Assembly: GCF_000299355.1 (NCBI RefSeq)
Contig: NC_018664.1
Span: 2,216,380-2,280,379 of the forward strand
DNA length: 64,000 nt
Direction of reading: 5' to 3'
Origin: Gottschalkia acidurici 9a
Lineage (GTDB): Bacteria > Bacillota > Clostridia > Tissierellales > Gottschalkiaceae
The notes beneath the pieces were generated by a model. That model made no database searches. It was not told the origin of the DNA and saw only the letters and a program-made list of their open reading frames with translations. Every line of letters starts with the position of its first letter. Within the stretch, counting starts at the first letter, position 1. Position numbers and translations under genes: made by a program. This document shows positions 26,809-36,735 of this stretch, in pieces.

Positions 26809-28260
26809 TTATTTAAGCTCAATATTAAATTTAAACTCTTCTCCCAGTTCAAAATTATTGAAGTCGGTTGTGTATATAGTGTACTTATTATTTGGATCTA
26901 AGGCTTCAAATTCCATTGTAAATTCATTAGGATTTGCTTTGTCTTTTCTTATGTCATAATTTTTTACATTAACATGATTTCCTTTTTGGTCTTTTATATA
27001 AAGACTAGATCCTTGTGTATACGGTGCCTTACCTTCTGCAGTATATTTAACTATAGTAGTGCCGTTTTCTGTTTTTATATCCTTAATTATAAGCTTACCC
27101 ATTTTTCCTTGTGATAACTCTATTGGATAAGTTCCATCTATGACTTTACTTACTTCTTTAGGTTTCTTTGTTTTTATAGCAACTGGTGTTTCTTTACCAT
27201 CCTTATCTATACTTACTCCACCACCTCCTGATGGAGTAACTTTACATGGAATAATTGTTAAGTATTCAGGAATATAATCTAGTTTACCATAGTTCATTTT
27301 ACTATTAAATTTTGATTTATTAGCTTCACCGCCTCCAATGCCATTTGGAACAAGTTCTACTCCTCTGTCATCAAAAGCTATCCAATTATCATATTCAAAT
27401 ATGCCACTAATGTCTTCTATTCTCTTTCCTTCTTTATAATTACCACTTAATGAAATATAAGTTCCTATAGGAGAAAGCGTTACTTTATCTATATTTACAA
27501 TACTATTAGGAAAATCTATTGTTTTCTTTGGTTTAAATATATTAGTATTTTTAGATATCTCTTCTTTTGACACATTAAATGCAAAGTTCCATTTCCCTTG
27601 TATCTCTATATCTGTTCCAATTATATCTGTAATCTTAAAATCAACATTGAACTCCTCTGGTAGATTAAGTTTTTCTATATCTATTTCATCACTGCAAACA
27701 TAGGTATATTCATCTATATATTTTCCTATGCTAGAGCCAATAGTAGCATCCATACGCTTACCATTTATTTTTATATCATTATGAATGAACATACCCATAT
27801 TTTCTTTATCTTTTATCTTTTTATCACTCTTTATAGTATAACTTATTAAAAGCTTAGATTCATCACTTAACACTTCATTTATAGTAATTGTTACCCCCTT
27901 GTCTGTAACACTTTCACCTAGTATATGAGAGTACTTATCATATTCTCCGTTAGTTCCATACTTATCATTCAGCGTCTGTATTATCGAATTTAAAACTGGT
28001 ACATTTTTAGCTAAACTTGGATTAGTCACTCCCACCCCTATTACACAAACTACTCCTATAGCAGCTGCTGTTACACCATATTTAAAAGATTTAGAACCCT
28101 TCTTTTCTTTCATTTTTTTATTTAGATTTTTCTTAATTCTTTCTTTTTGTATACAATTTACTTTCTCGTTCATGTCTTCAAACTCACTTTCATCTATTTT
28201 TATGCCATTAAATAGCTTATATATATCTTTTTCTTCTAAATTAAACCCTTTTTTATTCAT
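26809..28260 (-). CDS. DUF4179-type membrane protein, probable anti-sigma partner
   Basis: The 483-aa protein has a cytoplasmic N-terminal segment (1-60) with the acidic/hydrophobic EEKDIYKLFNGIKIDESEFEDM, one TM (about 60-82, YGVTAAAIGVVCVIGVGV), and a large extracytoplasmic part of beta-rich repeats (DUF4179 at about 85-200 and a DUF5643-like C-terminal domain). Its ATG (28258-28260) overlaps the TGA of the ECF sigma factor gene by one base, and GGGAGAG is within the sigma gene. Family and coupling suggest that it binds and regulates the sigma factor. No SpoIVB or protease motif is seen. Confidence 0.8.
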   Translation of the reverse strand: MNKKGFNLEEKDIYKLFNGIKIDESEFEDMNEKVNCIQKERIKKNLNKKMKEKKGSKSFKYGVTAAAIGVVCVIGVGVTNPSLAKNVPVLNSIIQTLNDKYGTNGEYDKYSHILGESVTDKGVTITINEVLSDESKLLISYTIKSDKKIKDKENMGMFIHNDIKINGKRMDATIGSSIGKYIDEYTYVCSDEIDIEKLNLPEEFNVDFKITDIIGTDIEIQGKWNFAFNVSKEEISKNTNIFKPKKTIDFPNSIVNIDKVTLSPIGTYISLSGNYKEGKRIEDISGIFEYDNWIAFDDRGVELVPNGIGGGEANKSKFNSKMNYGKLDYIPEYLTIIPCKVTPSGGGGVSIDKDGKETPVAIKTKKPKEVSKVIDGTYPIELSQGKMGKLIIKDIKTENGTTIVKYTAEGKAPYTQGSSLYIKDQKGNHVNVKNYDIRKDKANPNEFTMEFEALDPNNKYTIYTTDFNNFELGEEFKFNIELK

Positions 28261-28829
28261 CAAGATATCTCTCCCTTCAAAAGTATAAGCTTTTGTTTCA
28301 AAAATTCTCGACCTCTTGAAAGTCTTTTATCTACTAAATTTCTATTTACACCAAAAGATTTAGCTATATTTTCAATCCCCTCATATAAAAAGTATCTTCT
28401 TATAAAGATCTCTTTATCTTCATCTTTCATTTTCTCTATAGCTTCTATAAGTTCTTCGCTATTTTCTTTATCTATTATCAAACTTTCTATATTATCTTCA
28501 CTAGATAACGCGTAATCATAATCATCTATAGATTCAACTACGCTGGACTTAAACAGTTTTCTTTTATAATCTATAGCTTTATATTTAGCTATCGCACTAA
28601 TCCAATGTTTAAATTCTCCTTTTTCTTCATCAAAACTCTCAATATTATTCCACGCAGACCAAAATATGTCATTCACACATTCTTCTACATTTTGAGAATG
28701 AAAGTTTGAATTTAAAACATTTCCCGTAATCTTAAATATTAAATTACTATATTCATCAACTATAAATTCTAGTGCTTTCGCATTTTTCTTTTTCATTTCT
28801 TTTATAAAGTTATTATTATCTATTTTCAT
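28260..28829 (-). CDS. ECF-type RNA polymerase sigma factor
   Basis: The 189-aa protein carries sigma region 2 (ECVNDIFWSAWNNIESFDEE, KHWISAIAKYKAIDYKRK) and region 4 (EIFIRRYFLYEGIENIAKSF, GVNRNLVDKRLSRGREFLKQ) with no region 1 or 3, as in the extracytoplasmic-function group. GAGGAGG precedes the ATG. The gene is coupled to the DUF4179 gene. In related pairs the sigma factor responds to envelope stress and activates its own operon; that is inference here. Confidence 0.92.
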   Translation of the reverse strand: MKIDNNNFIKEMKKKNAKALEFIVDEYSNLIFKITGNVLNSNFHSQNVEECVNDIFWSAWNNIESFDEEKGEFKHWISAIAKYKAIDYKRKLFKSSVVESIDDYDYALSSEDNIESLIIDKENSEELIEAIEKMKDEDKEIFIRRYFLYEGIENIAKSFGVNRNLVDKRLSRGREFLKQKLILLKGEIS

Positions 28830-29045
28830 GTTTCTTTATTTTCCTCCTCTCTTACATACTCTTTATCTATATTTTAAAAATTATCTCTTAAGAAGCTTCT
28901 CATAATCTAATACGAATCCACTCTTAATTTTCTGACATAATATTTATAAATCTACTTTTTTAGAATTTTAATTAATTTTGTGTAATGTATTCACTATATA
29001 AGTTATAATAAAGTTATATATTCTTTTAATCAGGGAGGAATATCT

Positions 29046-30224
29046 TTGGACAATGAAGAAAGTTTAAAACTCAGTAACAGTTTAATTCTTTTAATGGTAA
29101 TAACTTGCGGTGTATCCGTAGCAAACATTTACTATAATCAACCTATACTTGGTGACCTAGCAAGATATTTTAATGTTTCAACTAAAAGTATAGGATTGGT
29201 TTCTACTTTCACACAAATAGGTTATGGACTAGGAATGTTATTTATTGTTCCATTGGGAGATATTAAAGAACGTAAGTCTTTAATTATTAATATGTTATTT
29301 ATTTCAACCATTTCTTTAGTTTTATTTGGTATTTCTATGAATTTTTATTGGTTACTAGTCTCAAGCTTTTTAGTTGGTTTTTCATCAATTATAACACAAC
29401 TTATCGTTCCTTTTGCTGCTAGTTTAGCTAATCCTAATGAAAGTGGTGCTGTAATTGGTAAGGTTTTAAGCGGAGCTTTAGTAGGTATTCTTTTGGCTAG
29501 AACCATAAGTGGATTTGTTGGATCTCGCTTTGGATTTAGGATTATATTTTTTTCAGCCGCACTTCTTATGTTGCTTTTATCTTTTACTCTGAAAAAATTA
29601 TTACCTTCAAGTTTACCTACTTCTAGTGATAAATATATTAATATAATGGGATCTCTTTTTAGTATATTTAAAAATAATTCTATTGTAAGATCGTCTTCCA
29701 TAATAGGAGCTATGATGTTTGCATCCTTTAGTGTATTCTGGACTACTTTGATTTTTCATTTGGAATCTCCTTCTTATAATCTTGGTGCAAAAGAAGCTGG
29801 GTTGTTTAGCTTGGTAGGAATTACAGGCGTGCTTTTTACTCCGTTAACAGGTAAATTAAGTGATAAAAAGTCTCCTAGATTTACAGTAGGACTTTCTATA
29901 TTTGTTGTTATTCTATCTTATTTTGTTCTACTTCTCTTTGGAGAAAATATTTTCGGATTAATTTTAGGTGTAATTTTACTAGATTTAGGAATTTCTTCTG
30001 GACAAGTATCAAATCAAGCTATGATACATAGTTTGAATTCAGAAGCTAAAAATAGATTTAACACTATTTTTATGTTTCTATATTTTTCAGGTGGATCTAT
30101 CGGTTCCTTTTTAGGAACGTTTAGCTGGAATAAGTTTGGATGGGCTGGAGTATGTATAGCAGGTCTTTTATTATTATTTGTTGCTTTAATAACATACTGT
30201 ACTATGAGAAGAAAAAACAACTGA
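29046..30224 (+). CDS. MFS transporter (arabinose efflux/DHA1-like)
   Basis: Twelve-TM major facilitator of 392 aa. Recognisable segments are the TM1/TM2 region NIYYNQPILGDLARYFNVS, the loop 2-3 motif GMLFIVPLGDIKERKSL, TM5 GKVLSGALVGILLARTISGF (motif C region) and the repeat in the second half GKLSDKKSPRFTVG. GGGAGG stands 8 nt before TTG at 29046, and no in-frame ATG is nearby, so TTG is the start. It is followed by an exonuclease gene at 36 bp. Drug or metabolite efflux is likely; the substrate is unknown. Confidence 0.88.
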   Translation: MDNEESLKLSNSLILLMVITCGVSVANIYYNQPILGDLARYFNVSTKSIGLVSTFTQIGYGLGMLFIVPLGDIKERKSLIINMLFISTISLVLFGISMNFYWLLVSSFLVGFSSIITQLIVPFAASLANPNESGAVIGKVLSGALVGILLARTISGFVGSRFGFRIIFFSAALLMLLLSFTLKKLLPSSLPTSSDKYINIMGSLFSIFKNNSIVRSSSIIGAMMFASFSVFWTTLIFHLESPSYNLGAKEAGLFSLVGITGVLFTPLTGKLSDKKSPRFTVGLSIFVVILSYFVLLLFGENIFGLILGVILLDLGISSGQVSNQAMIHSLNSEAKNRFNTIFMFLYFSGGSIGSFLGTFSWNKFGWAGVCIAGLLLLFVALITYCTMRRKNN

Positions 30225-30259
30225 TAAAGAATTTGTGATTATATTTAGGAGTGAATAAT

Positions 30260-31048
30260 TTGAACTATATTATATTCGATTTAGAATTTAATCAAGGCTA
30301 TAAATATAGAAGAAAGAGCAAGCATAATAAAAGGGACTTAGTAAACCCAAGTTGTCCCTTTGAGATAATTCAAATAGGTGCAGTAAAACTTGATGATAAC
30401 TTAGAGCTAATTTCTACTCTAGATAGACTAGTTAAACCTGAAATATATACTAATATTCATCACTTTATATCAGAGATGACTGGTATAACTATAGATATGT
30501 TGGAGTATGCAAAGTCTTTCAAAGACATCTATAAAGAGTTTGTTGACTTTATAGGAACAGATAGTGTTTTATGCCCTTGGGGTGCAGGTGACATAAGGGA
30601 ACTAATTAGAAATATCAACTTTCATGGTTTAGATATATCATTAATTCCTAGCCTATATATTGATGTTCAGAAGCATGCATCTAAGCATCTTAATACTCCT
30701 AAGGGAAATTGTATAGGTCTAGAAAATGCTGCAAAGGCATTCGATATTCCTATAAAAAATGAATTTCATGATGCCTTCAATGATGCATTTTATACAGCTG
30801 AAATATTCAAAAAAATATATAGTAAAGACATTAGTCCTAGCGTTTATAATATGAGTGAAAATAGTAGCAAAAATGTTAGACCACTAAGAATTAAGTCTCA
30901 AAAGACAAAACTTGATTTTGATAGCTTGGTAAAGCAGTTTGAGAAAATGTATAATAAGAAAATGACTAAAAGAGAAAAATCTATTATAAAGTTAGCTTAT
31001 ACAATGGGAAGAACTGGTCAATTTCAGGTTGATGATTCAGAAGAATAA
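30260..31048 (+). CDS. DEDDh 3'-5' exonuclease (KapD/ERI1-like)
   Basis: The 262-aa protein has the DEDD nuclease motifs: exo I NYIIFDLEFNQGY (Asp and Glu), exo II in LCPWGAGDIRELIRN, exo III HDAFNDAFYTAEIF. A C-terminal tail (190-262) is basic. The frame opens at GTG 30251, but TAGGAGTG overlaps that codon and fits the TTG at 30260, giving MNYIIFDLEF, the usual start of the family. Related enzymes include KapD and the RNA-processing ERI1 group, so single-stranded RNA or DNA ends are the expected substrate. Confidence 0.87.
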   Translation: MNYIIFDLEFNQGYKYRRKSKHNKRDLVNPSCPFEIIQIGAVKLDDNLELISTLDRLVKPEIYTNIHHFISEMTGITIDMLEYAKSFKDIYKEFVDFIGTDSVLCPWGAGDIRELIRNINFHGLDISLIPSLYIDVQKHASKHLNTPKGNCIGLENAAKAFDIPIKNEFHDAFNDAFYTAEIFKKIYSKDISPSVYNMSENSSKNVRPLRIKSQKTKLDFDSLVKQFEKMYNKKMTKREKSIIKLAYTMGRTGQFQVDDSEE

Positions 31049-31062
31049 TTTTAATCTAAAGA

Positions 31063-31100
31063 AAAAACTGATATCCCTTATTACCGGGATATCAGTTTTT
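31063..31100. terminator. Bidirectional terminator between exonuclease gene and leuS
   Basis: Stem AAAAACTGATATCCC / GGGATATCAGTTTTT with an 8-nt loop and T runs on both strands. Confidence 0.93.
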
Positions 31101-31102
31101 AT

Positions 31103-33511
31103 CTATTTTACAACTATATTATATATTCTTCCTGCTACATAAATTTCTTTTACGATATTCTTATCTTTTAATAGTTCTGATAGCTTTTCATCTTCTAATA
31201 CTTTAGATTTTGCTAATTCTGCAGTAGCATCCTTAGGAACTAATATCTTCCCTCTTACTTTTCCATTTATCTGAACAGCCATTTCGATAGTATCATCAAC
31301 AGTTTTTGAATCATCCCATTTTGGCCACTCTGTTTCATTTAACATTCCACTATATCCCACTATTTCCCATAGTTCTTCAGTAATATGAGGTGCTGAAGGA
31401 TTTAAAAGAGTTATGAATGTTTTAAATTCAGCTTTATTAACTTTACCTATATTATTAAATTCATTTAATAATGACATTAAGCTTGCTATAGCTGTATTGA
31501 ATTTCATTGCTTCAAAATCTTGTGTAACTTTCTTTATAGTCTTATGCATACTAGTTTCTAATTCTTTAGAGTATTCTTCACCTTCGACTAGTATATCTTG
31601 TAACTTCCATACTCTCTCTAAGAATCTTCTACATCCTTTTACTCCATTATCTGACCAAGATACACTCTTCTCAAAGTCTCCAATAAACATTTCATAAGTT
31701 CTTAATGTATCTGCACCGTGTTCATCTACAACTTCATCTGGATTAATTACATTTCCTCTTGATTTAGACATCTTTTCATTATTATTTCCTAATATCATAC
31801 CATGAGAAGTTCTCTTTTGATACGGTTCTGGAGTAGGCACTATACCGTAATCGAATAAGAACTTATGCCAGAATCTAGAATATAGCAAATGAAGGGTAGT
31901 ATGCTCCATTCCTCCGTTATACCAGTCAACAGGTACCCAATAATCTAAGTTTTCTTTACTAGCTAATTCTTTATCATTATGTGGATCTGTATATCTTAAG
32001 AAATACCATGATGATCCAGCCCATTGTGGCATTGTATCCGTTTCTCTTTTTGCACTTCCTCCACATTTTGGACAAGTAGTGTTTATCCAATCAGAAATTT
32101 TTGCTAATGGTGACTCTCCGTTATCTGTTGGCTCATAGCTTTCTACTTCTGGAAGTGTTAATGGAAGCTCACTTTCTGGAAGTGGTACTATACCACATTT
32201 GTCACAGTGTACCATAGGAATAGGTTCACCCCAATATCTTTGTCTTGAGAACACCCAGTCTCTTAACTTATAGTTGGTTTTTCTTTGTCCTATTCCTTTT
32301 TCTTCTAAGTAATTAGCTATTTTCTCTTTTGCTTCATTTACTGATAACCCATCTATTATATCTGAATTTATAAGAGTACCATTTTCTGTTTCTGTAAATG
32401 GAGCTTCCTCTACATTTCCACCCGATATAACTTCAACTATAGGAAGTCCAAACTTTTTAGCAAACTCCCAGTCTCTACTATCGTGCCCTGGAACCGCCAT
32501 TATTGCACCTGTACCGTAACTCATAAGTACATAATCTGAAATCCATATAGGTATTTCTTTTCCAGTCGCAGGATTTATAGCTTTTATACCCTCTATTTCT
32601 ACTCCTGTTTTATCTTTTGCTAATTCTGTTCTTTCAAAATCTGATTTTTTACTTGCAAACTCTTGATATTCCTCAATTTTGTCCATGTTATTTATTTTAT
32701 CTTTTAGCGTTTCTATAACTGGATGCTCTGGAGATATAACCATGTAAGTTACACCATATAATGTATCTGGTCTAGTAGTGTAAATTTTCAGCTTTTCTCC
32801 TCCTGATACTTCAAAGTCAACTTCCATACCTTCTGACTTTCCTATCCAGTTTTTTTGTTGTATCTTAACTCTATCTATATAATCTACTAAGTCTAAGTCT
32901 TTTATAAGTCTCTCTGCATACTCTGTTATTTTAAGCATCCATTGAGTTTTAACTTTTCTCGTTACCTCTGTACTACAACGTTCACAAGCTCCATTTACAA
33001 CTTCCTCATTTGCTAAGCCTACTTTACAATCTGGACACCAGTTAATAGATGCTTCTTTTTTATATGCTAAGCCCTTTTCAAATAATTTTAAAAATATCCA
33101 TTGTGTCCATTTATAGTATTCAGGATGTGTTGTATTTATTTCTCTAGACCAGTCAAAAGATAATCCTAATGATTTTAATTGTGACTTAAATCTAGATACA
33201 TTTTGCTCTGTTACTATCTTAGGATGTATTTTATTTTTTATAGCATAGTTTTCTGTAGGAAGCCCAAACGCGTCCCATCCCATTGGATATAGTACATTAT
33301 ATCCTTGCATTCTTCTTTTTCTCGAAACTATGTCAAGCGCTGTATATGGTCTTGGATGACCCACATGAAGTCCTTGTCCTGAAGGATAAGGAAATTCTAT
33401 TAATGCGTAAAATTTAGGCTTTGTTTTATCTTCTAAAGCATGAAATGTTCCTTTTTCATCCCATATATCCTGCCATTTTTTTTCAATCTGTTTTGGATTA
33501 TATTCTTTCAC
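31103..33511 (-). CDS. leuS: Leucyl-tRNA synthetase
   Basis: Charges tRNA-Leu. The 802-aa class I synthetase shows the HIGH-type motif [15 protein letters not shown], a zinc-binding-like insert [16 protein letters not shown]...ACERCSTEV, the editing (CP1) domain with [21 protein letters not shown] and the acidic [21 protein letters not shown], the KMSKS motif [11 protein letters not shown], and a C-terminal tail [11 protein letters not shown]. Start is GTG (33509-33511) after AAGGAGG. A leucine T-box precedes it. Confidence 0.97.
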   Translation of the reverse strand: MKEYNPKQIEKKWQDIWDEKGTFHALEDKTKPKFYALIEFPYPSGQGLHVGHPRPYTALDIVSRKRRMQGYNVLYPMGWDAFGLPTENYAIKNKIHPKIVTEQNVSRFKSQLKSLGLSFDWSREINTTHPEYYKWTQWIFLKLFEKGLAYKKEASINWCPDCKVGLANEEVVNGACERCSTEVTRKVKTQWMLKITEYAERLIKDLDLVDYIDRVKIQQKNWIGKSEGMEVDFEVSGGEKLKIYTTRPDTLYGVTYMVISPEHPVIETLKDKINNMDKIEEYQEFASKKSDFERTELAKDKTGVEIEGIKAINPATGKEIPIWISDYVLMSYGTGAIMAVPGHDSRDWEFAKKFGLPIVEVISGGNVEEAPFTETENGTLINSDIIDGLSVNEAKEKIANYLEEKGIGQRKTNYKLRDWVFSRQRYWGEPIPMVHCDKCGIVPLPESELPLTLPEVESYEPTDNGESPLAKISDWINTTCPKCGGSAKRETDTMPQWAGSSWYFLRYTDPHNDKELASKENLDYWVPVDWYNGGMEHTTLHLLYSRFWHKFLFDYGIVPTPEPYQKRTSHGMILGNNNEKMSKSRGNVINPDEVVDEHGADTLRTYEMFIGDFEKSVSWSDNGVKGCRRFLERVWKLQDILVEGEEYSKELETSMHKTIKKVTQDFEAMKFNTAIASLMSLLNEFNNIGKVNKAEFKTFITLLNPSAPHITEELWEIVGYSGMLNETEWPKWDDSKTVDDTIEMAVQINGKVRGKILVPKDATAELAKSKVLEDEKLSELLKDKNIVKEIYVAGRIYNIVVK

Positions 33512-33582
33512 CTGAAGTTTTCCTCCTTAAATATATTAGTGTTTAAAGTTTCTAACAGTTTATATCGACATTTGCAAAAAAT

Positions 33583-33806
33583 AAAACCCTTCTACTCTTA
33601 TAGAGACGAAGGGTTTGTTCGCGGTACCACTCTATTTGACAGCAATTTTTACTATCCACTCAAAAGACTATAACGGGTCAATCCGACTAAGACTACTATA
33701 CTTTCATCCTAGTAAGCTCAGAGACGAGTTCAGATGTAGTTATTACTATTTTCCACCTATCAATAGCTCTCTATAAATAACTTTCAACCTACTATTTCTC
33801 TTCAAT
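33583..33806 (-). ncRNA. T-box riboswitch, leucine specifier
   Basis: On the minus strand the leader contains the T-box sequence AGAGTGGTACCGCGAA (about 33617-33633), directly followed by the terminator stem AACCCTTC / GAAGGGTTTT (33584-33616). Stem I begins with AGAGAGCTATTGATAGGTGG; in the specifier region GAACTCGTCTCT the codon CTC (33726-33728) specifies Leu, matching leuS downstream. Uncharged tRNA-Leu(GAG) would stabilise the antiterminator. Confidence 0.92.
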
Positions 33807-33809
33807 GCA

Positions 33810-33838
33810 AATGTATCATTTTTAATGTATTTTATCAA
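33810..33838 (-). promoter_or_regulatory. Promoter of the T-box-leuS transcript
   Basis: Minus strand TTGATA (33833-33838), 17-bp spacer, TACATT (33810-33815), immediately upstream of the T-box start. Confidence 0.65.
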
Positions 33839-33900
33839 ACTTCTTACTAAAAATCAATTTTAATATGTCTATTAATTCAATTATATCCATGTTAACAATA

Positions 33901-34470
33901 TTATATTATTTTATCATTTAGTAAAATCATATGAATGTGATCTTCCCACTTACCATTTATCTTTAAATATTTATGTGCTAGTCCTTCATTTTGGAATCCT
34001 AATTTTTCTACTACTCTTATAGATCGCTTATTTCTTGGCATTATATTTGCTTCTATTCTATGTAAGCCATATTCATTAAATATTATTTCAATTCCCTTAT
34101 TTATAGCCTCTGTTATATATCCATTATTTGTTTCATCCTTATCTAACTTATATCCTAAATTACAAGATAAGAAAACACCTCTTATAATATTACTGAAAGC
34201 TATATTTCCTATAACTCTATTATAATCATTTTTTTTAAATATCCATAATCTTAAAAGTTTGTAGTCTTTGATATCTTTTAAATCTCTAGATAATTGATTT
34301 TTTTGAAGATTTAACGAATAAAATATCTCTTTTCGCTCGGGTTCCCATTCTCTCAAAAACTCTCTATTTCTCTCATAATAATCTAATACTAGTTCTCCAT
34401 ATGACTCGTCTAGTACTTTCAACTCTAATCTTTCTGTTTCATATCCAACAGTCATCTTTACACCATCCAT
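33901..34470 (-). CDS. GNAT acetyltransferase (RimJ/RimL-like)
   Basis: The 189-aa protein matches the RimL/SpeG-like GNAT group: ETERLELKVLDESYGELVLDYYERNREFLREWEP at the N-terminus, IGNIAFSNIIRG, LGYKLDKDETNNGYITEAIN and the C-terminal LHRIEANIMPRNKRSIRVVEKLGF. The acetyl-CoA loop (GYIxEA) is conserved. Two start codons are possible (34470, or ATG at 34455, which has GGATGG before it). It probably acetylates N-terminal amines of proteins or small molecules; no specific substrate is visible. It is a single gene with its own spacing on both sides. Confidence 0.82.
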   Translation of the reverse strand: MDGVKMTVGYETERLELKVLDESYGELVLDYYERNREFLREWEPERKEIFYSLNLQKNQLSRDLKDIKDYKLLRLWIFKKNDYNRVIGNIAFSNIIRGVFLSCNLGYKLDKDETNNGYITEAINKGIEIIFNEYGLHRIEANIMPRNKRSIRVVEKLGFQNEGLAHKYLKINGKWEDHIHMILLNDKII

Positions 34471-34526
34471 AATTTTGTTTATATTGTTTGCTTGATTTAT
34501 TATATCACTAAAATTAAAAGATTATA

Positions 34527-34568
34527 AAAAAAAGATATTCACAGTTTTTAAAAGTGAATATCTTTTTT
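34527..34568 (-). terminator. Terminator of the GntR-ABC operon
   Basis: AAAAAAAGATATTCAC pairs with GTGAATATCTTTTTTT around a short loop; it lies 20 bp beyond the permease stop. Confidence 0.92.
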
Positions 34569-34590
34569 TTATATATACTTTTATGGTTTT

Positions 34591-35247
34591 CTATATCTCT
34601 TTATTCTTACATATGAAGAAAGATATTAAGTATGATATAATTCCTACTATGCTAATGATTAATAAACTCAATATTATTATAGTGATTTTACTACTCATAG
34701 CAAAGTCTAATATATTATTTAATTTTTCGATTATAAAACTGCTGCTACTTAGTAGCGAAGGTAGGAAGAATACAAGGAACGCAGGCATCATATATAATAA
34801 CATAGATAGCATTCTACCTTTTTCAACTCCAAATTTATAATACATAGGATATTGAAGAAAACAAATTATTGTTGCTAATGTCCCTGTTAAACACATAGCT
34901 CCTACTTCTAAAGTATCTATCTTGCCTATATTATAGTAATACGCTATAACACTTCCATTTATTATCCACACAATAATCATCAAACTAATTAAGTATAGAT
35001 ATCTTCCTAATACCATACTTGAGATTTTAGAAGGAAACATATAATACATCTTTTCACACTTTTCATTACTTGTAATGCTAAACGGATATGTTACCATAAT
35101 TACTAAAAGGAAAAACATATACCCTATTCCAACTGTAGGTGAATTACTCAAAAACATCATAACAGCTACGAATGGAAGCATTACATAATATCTTAGCGAT
35201 TTGTTCATAAGTCTAACATCAAGCTTAAAATAATTTATAGAATTCAC
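34591..35247 (-). CDS. ABC-2 type membrane protein (permease of the GntR-linked transporter)
   Basis: The 218-aa protein has six predicted TM helices (about 18-35, 38-55, 88-110, 125-145, 155-172, 190-213) and no further motif, like the YtrC/D-type or BcrB-type partners of small ABC systems. The start touches the end of the ATPase gene, and a GAGGAAAT site lies within it. Third and last gene of the operon. The protein is known by position more than by motif. Confidence 0.78.
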   Translation of the reverse strand: MNSINYFKLDVRLMNKSLRYYVMLPFVAVMMFLSNSPTVGIGYMFFLLVIMVTYPFSITSNEKCEKMYYMFPSKISSMVLGRYLYLISLMIIVWIINGSVIAYYYNIGKIDTLEVGAMCLTGTLATIICFLQYPMYYKFGVEKGRMLSMLLYMMPAFLVFFLPSLLSSSSFIIEKLNNILDFAMSSKITIIILSLLIISIVGIISYLISFFICKNKEI

Positions 35248-36116
35248 TATATTTCCTCCTTTACACCATTTATATGAAATACTACAATATCATCAATAGA
35301 AGGTTTTTCGTACAACATATCATTTTCTATATATTTTTTATCTTTAGAATAAATAAGTCCCTCAAATCCAACACTAGATTTTTTATATCCAACTAACTTT
35401 TCTTTTATATCTAATGTTAAGTCTTCTACTCCTCCTTTAATTAATAAGTAATTCTCTAAAATATTATCTTTTGTATCATTAAATATAATTTTTCCATCAT
35501 CTATAAAGTAAAGATAGTCCGCTATTTTTTCTAAATCACTCATTATGTGTGTAGAAAATAGTACACTGTTTTCGCCATCTGATATATATTCTTGAAGAAG
35601 TTCTAATATTTCATCTCTAATTACAGGATCAAGTCCACTTGTTGGTTCATCCAATATAAGTAATTTTGTTTCTCTAGACAGTACACTTGCAAACATTAGT
35701 CTCATTTTCATACCTTTTGAAAAGTCTTTAACTTTTTTATCATATGGTAATTTCCATTTTTCCATGTATTCCTTAAATTTCACTTCATCGAATGTTTTAT
35801 AAAATCCCTTAAAAGTATTAATTATATCTTTCGCTTTAAAAGACTCCGGAAAATAACATTCATCTGCGATAAATCCTATTATTTCTTTAAATGATATATT
35901 ATCATCTGAATACTTTTTTTCGAATACAGTTATTTCTCCACTATCTCTTTTTAATTGTTCCATTATAAGTTTTATAGTAGTAGTTTTACCCGCTCCATTT
36001 TGACCTATATATCCCAAAATATATCCTTTAGGTAATTTTAAGTTAATGTTCTGTAGACTAAAGTTACTAAATTTTTTGTTCAATTTTTTTATTTCAAGTG
36101 CATACATACTCATCAC
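35247..36116 (-). CDS. ABC transporter ATPase (YtrB/BcrA-like)
   Basis: The 289-aa protein has Walker A GQNGAGKTTTIKLIM, Q-loop region FIADECYFPES, signature FSKGMKMRLMFA, Walker B KLLILDEPTSGLDP and H-loop STHIMSDLEKIADY. A C-terminal extension (220-289) is typical of the BcrA/YtrB group. It overlaps gntR by 4 bp. Such systems protect against envelope antibiotics or export small molecules; the cargo here is unknown. Confidence 0.93.
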   Translation of the reverse strand: MMSMYALEIKKLNKKFSNFSLQNINLKLPKGYILGYIGQNGAGKTTTIKLIMEQLKRDSGEITVFEKKYSDDNISFKEIIGFIADECYFPESFKAKDIINTFKGFYKTFDEVKFKEYMEKWKLPYDKKVKDFSKGMKMRLMFASVLSRETKLLILDEPTSGLDPVIRDEILELLQEYISDGENSVLFSTHIMSDLEKIADYLYFIDDGKIIFNDTKDNILENYLLIKGGVEDLTLDIKEKLVGYKKSSVGFEGLIYSKDKKYIENDMLYEKPSIDDIVVFHINGVKEEI

Positions 36117-36484
36117 TCCCTCATTAAATTCTCTAAAATCATTATTAATTCTTCATTTGATATATTTGCTATTCTCGCATTTTCTATAGCGACGGTAAAT
36201 GAATCCTCTATACGCCTCAAGTACTGTTCTCTTACCATTTCGTTGTCCTTAGGAAGCACAAAAGTTCCCTTCCCTCTCATAGTAGAAACGAATCCTTCTT
36301 CCTCTAGATCAGAATAAGCTCTTGTAGTCGTAATAACACTTATTCCCAAATCCTTTGCAAGTTGGCGTATGGAAGGTAAAAATTCATTTTCAGCAATTTT
36401 ACCAGACATTATTTGCTCTTTAATTTGTACTTTAATTTGTTCATAAATAGGTAAATCAGATTTATTAGAAATGAGTATCTTCAA
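36113..36484 (-). CDS. GntR-family regulator, YtrA type
   Basis: The 123-aa repressor consists of a winged helix (YEQIKVQIKEQIMSGKIAEN, LPSIRQLAKDLGISVITTTR, AYSDLEEEGFVSTMRGKGTF) and a short helical dimerisation tail (85-123), with no ligand domain, as in the YtrA subfamily. It is the first gene of the ABC operon and overlaps the ATPase gene by 4 bp. A perfect 12-bp inverted repeat covers its promoter's -10 box, so it very likely represses its own operon. Confidence 0.93.
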   Translation of the reverse strand: MKILISNKSDLPIYEQIKVQIKEQIMSGKIAENEFLPSIRQLAKDLGISVITTTRAYSDLEEEGFVSTMRGKGTFVLPKDNEMVREQYLRRIEDSFTVAIENARIANISNEELIMILENLMRE

Positions 36485-36502
36485 TAGTCAATACCTCCTT
36501 GC

Positions 36503-36532
36503 CTACTGTATATATCTCATTATATACAGTAG
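36503..36532. promoter_or_regulatory. Probable GntR operator overlapping the -10 box
   Basis: CTACTGTATATA and TATATACAGTAG form a perfect inverted repeat with a 6-bp spacer. It covers the -10 TATAAT at 36519-36524 of the promoter for the operon. This fits a YtrA-type repressor dimer binding its own promoter. Confidence 0.8.
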
Positions 36533-36547
36533 TATGTTTATTGTCAA
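36519..36547 (-). promoter_or_regulatory. Consensus sigma-A promoter of the gntR-ABC operon
   Basis: Minus strand TTGACA (36542-36547), 17-bp spacer, TATAAT (36519-36524); both hexamers match the consensus fully. Confidence 0.85.
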
Positions 36548-36735
36548 TATATCTTTCATTAAAGTCTACTTAATCATATAAATAGTATTCTAACAATAAG
36601 TGCAATTTACTTAATTAGTAATAATAATAATAATTTATAGAACGTCCTACCTTTCTTTATAAAAGAGCAAAAATTTTACTATCTTTTATGTTATAATTGT
36701 TTTATTCTATATAAATCCATGCTTGGAGGTATCTT

